Shown here piece by piece: positions 58,787 to 64,000 of a DNA stretch of 64,000 nt. The DNA lies in assembly GCA_020426505.1 (NCBI GenBank), contig JAGQPX010000173.1, positions 16,841 through 80,840 of the forward strand. Reading direction: 5' to 3'. The translations under genes were made by a program, and so were the position numbers. A model generated the notes under the pieces. It was not told the origin of the DNA. It searched no databases and was given only the letters and a program-made list of their open reading frames with translations. Every line of letters starts with the position of its first letter. Positions within the stretch are counted from its first letter, which is position 1. The DNA is from Planctomycetaceae bacterium (GTDB lineage: Bacteria > Planctomycetota > Planctomycetia > Planctomycetales > Planctomycetaceae).

Positions 58787-60085
58787 TCAGGATTTCCCAA
58801 TCCGGGATCGCAACTCGGTGACGAGGTCTTCGAGCGTTGCAGGAGTCGCGGTGACGATTCCCGACTCGTCAACGACCCAGTACGTCGGCACCGACTGGAC
58901 TCCGTAATACCGAGCGGTCGGGTTTTTACCTCCGCGTTTCTCAGGTTCGGAGTAAAAGATGTGTGACCAGCCGAGCGAATGCTGAGCGAGAAACTGATCG
59001 ATCGCGCTTTCGTCCATGTCGAGATTCACGCCGATCACTCCGAACTCCTTCATGACCGGGTGCTGCAAAAGACTCGTCAGACGTTCAACATCTTTCTGAA
59101 ATTGAGGAGACTGTGTGCTCCAGAAGACGATCAGTACGGGCTTGCCCTGAAATTGATCGATCGAGACGTATCCGCCATCGATGGTGGGGCCGGCCAGTTC
59201 GAGAGGCTGACCCACGAGAGATAATCGTCTGAGAAACCCGCTCACCTGTTCCGCGAAGATTGTGTCGGGGAATTGATCTCGAACTAACGTGAAGCATCCT
59301 CGTGCATCATCAGTAAGACCAGCTCTGTCGCAGAGACGACCTGCGTTCAGCAGCGTCATCGCACTACGGTTTGCCTCATGAGGGAATTTCTCTGCGAACA
59401 ACCGTGCCTGCCGGGAAAATTCTGTGCACCAATCCGGGTTTTGATCGCTCTGTCGCTCCGCCTTCTGCTGCGCCAGCTCGACGACCTTGAATGCGGATTC
59501 GACTGCAGCAAACGACTTGGGGTCACGCTTGTAAAGCGTGTCCGCATCCTCAACAAGCAGTTGGGCCTGCTCGATGTCCCCAGTCATCGCCAGTTGCAAC
59601 CGCGCGTCGCTGAGGTAGTGGACCGCATTGTTGAAGACCTGAGTTTTCGACTCATCGTTGTGCGTCGCAGCGACAACTTGGCGAGCTAACTCGATCACTT
59701 TCGCGTGCTGCGTATTCTGCTGTTCACCTGTATCAGACGGGTCCGTCTCGCCGCCACCCTGAGATAAGCCTGCTTGTTGTGTGCGAATGCGTGCGATCTC
59801 CCGAAGTAACCATTCCGGCGACCCTTTGTCGGGTTGAGGAACAGCGACAAGTTCCGGGTCCACACTCTCGGGCGAGATGGATGCCACGGGAGGTGTCACA
59901 GGGCGAACAGACTCGACATCGCGACGAGGTTCCTCGTTCGGAGGTGCCGCATCGAGTTGCTGAACGGACTCATTGCTTGTGGTTTCATCGGATGTCCCAC
60001 AGCCTGGGAGCAGTCCCGCTCCCAAAGCAAGTATCGTCAGCGAGAGTGGGTATCTCCCCCACAAGAAACGATTGCGTCCATTCAT
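58787..60085 (-). CDS. Lipoprotein with a thioredoxin-fold domain lacking CxxC
   Basis: The start is ATG 60085, with AAGGGACTG upstream; the longer frame to 60289 has no site. The 432-residue protein has a lipoprotein signal (lipobox LPGC, Cys29), a Pro/Glu-rich linker and a helical TPR-like middle (LLNAGRLCDRAGLTDDARGCFTLV). The C-terminal third (about 290-432) has an AhpC/TSA-TlpA-like fold with GKPVLIVFWSTQSPQFQKDVERL and VQSVPTYWVVDESG. The position of the CxxC of redox-active members reads STQSPQ, without cysteine. It is therefore unlikely to be a thiol oxidoreductase of the usual type and may be a binding or scaffold version. Confidence 0.85.
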   Translation of the reverse strand: MNGRNRFLWGRYPLSLTILALGAGLLPGCGTSDETTSNESVQQLDAAPPNEEPRRDVESVRPVTPPVASISPESVDPELVAVPQPDKGSPEWLLREIARIRTQQAGLSQGGGETDPSDTGEQQNTQHAKVIELARQVVAATHNDESKTQVFNNAVHYLSDARLQLAMTGDIEQAQLLVEDADTLYKRDPKSFAAVESAFKVVELAQQKAERQSDQNPDWCTEFSRQARLFAEKFPHEANRSAMTLLNAGRLCDRAGLTDDARGCFTLVRDQFPDTIFAEQVSGFLRRLSLVGQPLELAGPTIDGGYVSIDQFQGKPVLIVFWSTQSPQFQKDVERLTSLLQHPVMKEFGVIGVNLDMDESAIDQFLAQHSLGWSHIFYSEPEKRGGKNPTARYYGVQSVPTYWVVDESGIVTATPATLEDLVTELRSRIGKS

Positions 60086-60338
60086 GAGTTTCAGTCCCTT
60101 GTCAGTCTGGCCCATCAAGGTTATCCACATACATCCGACGGGGCGTAGCGATCTCCTCAACTCCTGATGGCGCCACGTTTTTATGAAATGTCGCACGACA
60201 GAGCAAGATAGATCGCTATCTGCACGTCGATTCCATCGAGTGAACAGAGGGCATTCCGACGCGAGCCTTGTGAGCCCCCTCTTCCGCACCTAAAATTCCC
60301 GACACGTTACTTCGTTGCGATTCGATCTTGGACACCCC

Positions 60339-61313
60339 ATGAGCCGTCAGTACGTTAACTCTCTTTCAGACGGCCAGTCTGTCGACGAAATCTATCTCCT
60401 CGCCGATAAACAACTGAGAGCCAACCGGAACGCGGAGACGTATCTTCTCGCTCAGCTGCGGGACAAGTCCGGGCAGGTCAGCGGCTTTCTGTGGAACGTG
60501 CGGGAGGACATCGCTGCGGCTGTCTCCGCAGGCGAACTCGTCATTGTGCGCGGTCGCGTGCAGTTGTATCAGGGTAACCTGCAGATGATCCTGACGCACA
60601 TTGAGCCCGCTGAGCGCGATGACGTCGACATGAACGAGTTCATTCCTGAGTCGTCACAAAACACCGAAGAGCTGTTGGAGAAGCTCCGAGAGCACTTGTT
60701 GGGCCTGGAGGACGCCGACCTCAAATCGCTGATGCAGACGTTTCTCGACGACTCGCAACTCGTCGAGCAACTCTCCCGGTGTCCGGCCGGCATCAAACTC
60801 CATCACGCCTTCCACGGCGGCCTGCTGGAGCACGTCGTCAGCCTGATGCAGACCGCTCATCAGATTCGCGATCTCTATCCCAACGTCAACTTTGACCTGC
60901 TCAAAGTCGGCATCTTCCTGCACGATCTCGGCAAAACACGGGAACTTGAGTACGACAGCACCTTCGCCTACTCCGACGAAGGTCAGCTCATCGGCCATCT
61001 CGTCCAAGGGGTCGAGATGCTCAACGCGAAGGTCCTGCAACTGGAAACCTCGACGGGGCGTCCTTTCCCGACGGAGATGCTGCTGCGGATCAAGCATATG
61101 ATTGTCAGCCATCACGGCAGTTACGAGTTCGGCAGCCCAAAACTCCCGATGACCCCCGAAGCGATCGCTCTGCATCATCTCGACAACCTCGACGCCAAGC
61201 TTAACGAGTTCCAGTCTCTCATCGACGCGGACCCCAACTCCGACTCGGTGTGGACCCCATACAACACGAACCTGCAACGCAAAATCTTCAAAGGCGTCCC
61301 GACGGACGAGTGA
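60339..61313 (+). CDS. YhaM-type 3'-5' exoribonuclease (OB-HD domain)
   Basis: The ATG at 60339 gives 324 residues and the family-like start SRQYVNSLSDGQSVDEIYLLADKQLR. The N-terminal OB-type domain (SGFLWNVRED, VIVRGRVQLYQGNLQMIL) is followed by an HD phosphohydrolase domain: LHHAFHGGLLEHVV, FLHDLGKTREL (the HD pair) and KHMIVSHHGSYEFG. YhaM enzymes degrade DNA or RNA from the 3' end, chiefly single-stranded, using metal ions. A TTG at 60315 would add eight residues. It is followed by RNase R in the same direction after 108 bases, so two 3'-5' nucleases are neighbours. Confidence 0.88.
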   Translation: MSRQYVNSLSDGQSVDEIYLLADKQLRANRNAETYLLAQLRDKSGQVSGFLWNVREDIAAAVSAGELVIVRGRVQLYQGNLQMILTHIEPAERDDVDMNEFIPESSQNTEELLEKLREHLLGLEDADLKSLMQTFLDDSQLVEQLSRCPAGIKLHHAFHGGLLEHVVSLMQTAHQIRDLYPNVNFDLLKVGIFLHDLGKTRELEYDSTFAYSDEGQLIGHLVQGVEMLNAKVLQLETSTGRPFPTEMLLRIKHMIVSHHGSYEFGSPKLPMTPEAIALHHLDNLDAKLNEFQSLIDADPNSDSVWTPYNTNLQRKIFKGVPTDE

Positions 61314-61330
61314 CACATCGTCCGCGCCGT

Positions 61331-61396
61331 AACGCGCTCCCGTTGGTCGCGGCTAAACGGCGACGTCCCTGATTAGCCGCGACCAACGGGAGCGTT
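61331..61396. repeat. Palindromic repeat, family G (CTCCCGTTGG...CCAACGGGAG)
   Basis: AACGCGCTCCCGTTGGTCGC plus GGCTAA (61331-61356) pairs with TTAGCCGCGACCAACGGGAG plus CGTT (61373-61396), with a two-base insertion on the left. It lies between the YhaM-type gene and rnr, 26 bases before the rnr start. Confidence 0.88.
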
Positions 61397-61421
61397 TTCG
61401 CTTTCAAACCGGACTTACCAT

Positions 61422-63716
61422 ATGGCATCAATCGCCCAACAGATTCTCGATTACACCTCGCGTGACGGCTATCGCCCGGAGAAGCCGAAGGCACTCGCCA
61501 AAAAGCTCGGCGTCACCAAAAAGCATCAAAACGAATTCGACTCGGCCCTGCACGGTCTCATCTCCGATGGACGGCTGCGGTTCCTCGACAGCGGTCGCGT
61601 TGCTGTCTCGGTGCCGCCCGGTTACGTCCTCGGCCTCCTTCAGAAAACAGCCTCCGGCGCCGGGTTCCTGATCCCGCACGAACCGCGCCCCCCCAGACTC
61701 GTGGGCGACGTGTACATCGACCGTCGCGACATGCGCGATGCACAGCAGGGGGATGAGGTGCTCGTACGGCTCATCAGCCGTCGTCGCAGCGGCGGACAAC
61801 GCTGCGGCATCATCGTCGACGTGGTCGAACGCGCGACCAACGTGTTCGTCGGCTCGTATTACGTCGAAGGCGAAGCCGGCTGGGTGCAGATCGATGGCAA
61901 GAACTTTAACGAGCCGATCTGGGTTGGTGACCCAGGCGCGAAAGGAGCACAGGACGGAGATAAAGTCGTCATCGAGATGCTTCGCTTTCCGTCTCATGGA
62001 CAAAAGGGCGAAGCGGTCCTTACCGAAGTGCTCGGACCGCGCGGCAAGACAGGAGTCGACACGCTCACGATCATCCACGAGTACGGCATCCCCGACGAGT
62101 TCCCGGACGAAGTGCTCGAAGACGCACGTCTCGAAGCAGAGAACTTCGATCCTGACAATGTCGATGGACGCGAGGACCTTCGCAACGAGACGATCGTCAC
62201 GATCGACCCGAAGGACGCCCGCGACTTCGATGATGCGATCTCACTCAAGCAAACGAAGGACGGGCACTGGCATCTCGGAGTCCACATCGCTGACGTCTCA
62301 CACTTCGTTCAACCGGGCACAGCGCTCGGTCGCGAAGCGGAGAAGCGGGGCACCAGCGTGTACCTCCCGACCAAAGTTATCCCCATGCTGCCGGAGGTGA
62401 TCTCGAACGGCCTTGCGAGCCTGCAGGAGAAGCACGTCCGTTACGCCAAGTCGGCCTTCATCGAGTTCACTACGGAAGGTGTCCCGGTCCACACACGCTT
62501 CGCCAGCACTGCCATCTCCGTCACCAAACGCTTCGCTTACGAGCAGGTGATGCCTCTCATCAAAGCGGGCAAGGGAGCCAAGGGCAAAGTCTCCGCGCCG
62601 GTACACAAGCTGTTGTGCGACATGTACACGCTCGCCATGACCCTCCGCAAACGCCGCTTCGAGAGCGGCGCTCTGGAAATGCACCTGCCGGAGATCAAGC
62701 TCGACTTCGACAAGCAGGGAAAAGTCTCCGGCGCCCATGAACGGGATCACGATGAGAGCCATCAGATCATCGAGGAGTTCATGCTCGCTGCGAATGTCGC
62801 GGTCGCCACCGAACTCGCCCGCCGCAAGCTCCCCTTCCTCCGCCGTGCTCATGGCGAGCCGAACGAGGCGAAGCTCAAGGCGTTCGGCCAGTTCGTCGGC
62901 TCACTTGGCTACGAACTCAAGAATGTGCAAAGCCGCACGGCCATTCAGCGACTCCTGAACGACGTCAAGGATGCCCCTGAGTCGCAAGCCGTCAACTATG
63001 CCCTGTTGCGATCGATGAAGCAGGCGGAGTACACGCCGTTCGACGTCGGCCATTACGCACTCGCTGAGGACGACTACTGTCACTTCACCAGCCCCATCCG
63101 CCGCTACCCTGACCTGCTGGTCCATCGCCTCATTGATGGCATTCTCACCAAACGCAAGACCCACAAGGGGACCAGAGAGGAGGAACTCGTCCGCCTCGGT
63201 CGCCACTGCTCAACGACCGAACGCCGGGCCGAGCGAGCCGAGCGCGAACTGACAAAGATCAAACTCCTGAGCTACCTCGAAGAACGCATCGGGCAGGAGA
63301 TGGACGCCGTCATCACGGGCGTCGACCGCTTCGGCTTCTTCTGTCGCGGCACCGACCTCCCCGCTGAGGGCCTCGTGCATATCAGCACCTTCCCGCAGAA
63401 AGACAACTTCGACTTCGACCGCGACGTCATGACCCTCACCGGTCGCCGCACCGGTCAGGTGTTCCGCCTCGGCGACCGCGTCCGCGTGACGGTCGCCCAC
63501 GTCGACGTCGACCGCCGCGAACTCGACTTCCAGCTCGTCAAACACCTCGGCCAGATTAAACCCAAACGCAAGTCAATCGGTAGCCGCAAAAAGCAGACCG
63601 GCAAACGCACCCCCACAAAAAAGTCCACCGCCAAGCAAACATCCAAGCAACCCCAACGCAGCACCCAAAAGAAGGGCACCTCCCGCAAAAAAAACAAACG
63701 CCGCCGACGGTCGTGA
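61422..63716 (+). CDS. rnr: Ribonuclease R
   Basis: The 764-residue protein has an N-terminal helical domain (YTSRDGYRPEKPKALAKKLG), cold-shock-type OB domains, then the RNB catalytic domain with VTIDPKDARDFDDAIS (metal-binding aspartates, near 260-275) and HVGVHIADVSHFV-type continuation. An S1 domain (MDAVITGVDRFGFFCRG) follows. The C-terminal 65 residues are a Lys/Arg/Thr-rich tail that ends KNKRRRRS, as in RNase R proteins that bind ribosomes or structured RNA. It degrades RNA from the 3' end, including structured RNA. The ribosome-binding site is weak. Confidence 0.95.
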   Translation: MASIAQQILDYTSRDGYRPEKPKALAKKLGVTKKHQNEFDSALHGLISDGRLRFLDSGRVAVSVPPGYVLGLLQKTASGAGFLIPHEPRPPRLVGDVYIDRRDMRDAQQGDEVLVRLISRRRSGGQRCGIIVDVVERATNVFVGSYYVEGEAGWVQIDGKNFNEPIWVGDPGAKGAQDGDKVVIEMLRFPSHGQKGEAVLTEVLGPRGKTGVDTLTIIHEYGIPDEFPDEVLEDARLEAENFDPDNVDGREDLRNETIVTIDPKDARDFDDAISLKQTKDGHWHLGVHIADVSHFVQPGTALGREAEKRGTSVYLPTKVIPMLPEVISNGLASLQEKHVRYAKSAFIEFTTEGVPVHTRFASTAISVTKRFAYEQVMPLIKAGKGAKGKVSAPVHKLLCDMYTLAMTLRKRRFESGALEMHLPEIKLDFDKQGKVSGAHERDHDESHQIIEEFMLAANVAVATELARRKLPFLRRAHGEPNEAKLKAFGQFVGSLGYELKNVQSRTAIQRLLNDVKDAPESQAVNYALLRSMKQAEYTPFDVGHYALAEDDYCHFTSPIRRYPDLLVHRLIDGILTKRKTHKGTREEELVRLGRHCSTTERRAERAERELTKIKLLSYLEERIGQEMDAVITGVDRFGFFCRGTDLPAEGLVHISTFPQKDNFDFDRDVMTLTGRRTGQVFRLGDRVRVTVAHVDVDRRELDFQLVKHLGQIKPKRKSIGSRKKQTGKRTPTKKSTAKQTSKQPQRSTQKKGTSRKKNKRRRRS

Positions 63717-64000
63717 ACGATGCAATGATGCAGGACAGGAGATACATGACGACAGAGAGCAAACGTTGTCGATCTGAGCGACAGTCGACCCAATGCGATG
63801 TCGACTCAGATGTACTCATCGCACTCGTCTTCGACTTCGCGAGTGATGAAACGTCAGGCATCGCCTGACTTACGGGCGCGAATGATTGTTCACCAGAATT
63901 CATTTGTTCCGAAATGAACTGGGAGTGTTCAGAATCTCTTCAATGATGTCCTAGTGTAGTGTCTCGCTTTTGGGTGGTCTTATTTTGGTGGTGTGGTGTT
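63717..64000. other. Right edge, no gene seen
   Basis: The last 284 bases hold no credible gene. GTCAGGC-ATC-GCCTGAC (63853-63869) is a perfect 7-bp hairpin. The final T/G-rich stretch (GGTGGTCTTATTTTGGTGG) differs in composition from the rest of the window and may belong to a new element beyond the edge. Confidence 0.4.
63853..63869 (+). terminator. Possible terminator hairpin downstream of rnr
   Basis: GTCAGGC-ATC-GCCTGAC, a perfect 7-bp stem with a 3-base loop, lies 137 bases after the rnr stop. There is no clear T-run, so it is a weak call. Confidence 0.35.

Noticed and set aside
1..64000. CRISPR array, tRNA or rRNA genes
   Set aside because: The palindromic repeats are scattered singly between genes, not in a regular array with spacers, and I found no cloverleaf or rRNA-like sequence.

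Overview
The window looks like chromosomal DNA of a planctomycete. The evidence is a set of secreted genes typical of the phylum (a PSD1/DUF1549-DUF1553 c-type cytochrome, a HEAT-repeat CxxCH protein, a WD40 c-type cytochrome, a secreted leucine-rich-repeat protein), TTG and GTG starts, GC-rich codon use, and many intergenic palindromic repeats. I cannot fix the genus. I saw no rRNA, tRNA, CRISPR array, prophage or intact insertion sequence.

Layout. 0-1.3 kb: the end of a hydrolase-like gene and a DPM1-type glycosyltransferase. 1.7-6.2 kb: an apparent amine-catabolic unit of ethanolamine-type permease, glutamine-synthetase-like ligase, gamma-glutamyl hydrolase (class I amidotransferase fold) and SDR dehydrogenase. 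6.2-10 kb: surface-sugar genes (WaaE-like glycosyltransferase, gmd, GDP-fucose synthase, an unassigned glycan protein). 10.2-14.3 kb: His-rich lipoprotein, secreted LRR protein, a gene-poor kilobase, TPR protein. 14.5-18.7 kb: hemL and a coupled ketosynthase pair, one catalytic and one chain-length-factor-like. 18.9-27.3 kb: planctomycete cytochromes. 27.4-31.8 kb: QueD-like protein, MazG-like protein, hemE-hemG, a GlsB/YeaQ membrane protein and a MoaD-like protein.

The most interesting region is 32.3-44.8 kb. It appears to be an operon for an undescribed lipid or polyketide, built around one 2565-residue iterative synthase with the order KS - inactive KS (CLF-like) - AT - ACP - ACP - KR - DH. 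The tandem ACPs carry the LG(I/L)DSIK motif of polyunsaturated-fatty-acid synthases. Its partners are a thioester-reductase-like/SCP2-like fusion, a Rieske oxygenase, a FabL-type SDR with the Y-x6-K signature of enoyl reductases, and an HHxxxDG acyltransferase. Genes overlap or nearly abut throughout. A dihydrolipoyl dehydrogenase and an OleD-like reductase follow on the same strand. The simplest model is iterative chain building, full or partial reduction, oxygenation, reductive release and acyl transfer. The product is unknown.

48-64 kb holds rho with a long basic/polar N-terminal tail, a RidA protein, a secreted beta-propeller-like protein, a fused hydantoinase/oxoprolinase, a sigma-54 response regulator, lexA, a thioredoxin-fold lipoprotein without the CxxC pair, a YhaM-type nuclease and RNase R.

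Intergenic palindromes of at least eight kinds recur. Two families share the ends GGGTGGCA...TGCCACCC but differ in their cores. Several other inverted repeats sit where operators or leaders are expected, upstream of hemL, lexA, rho, the synthase operon and the HEAT/cytochrome operon.
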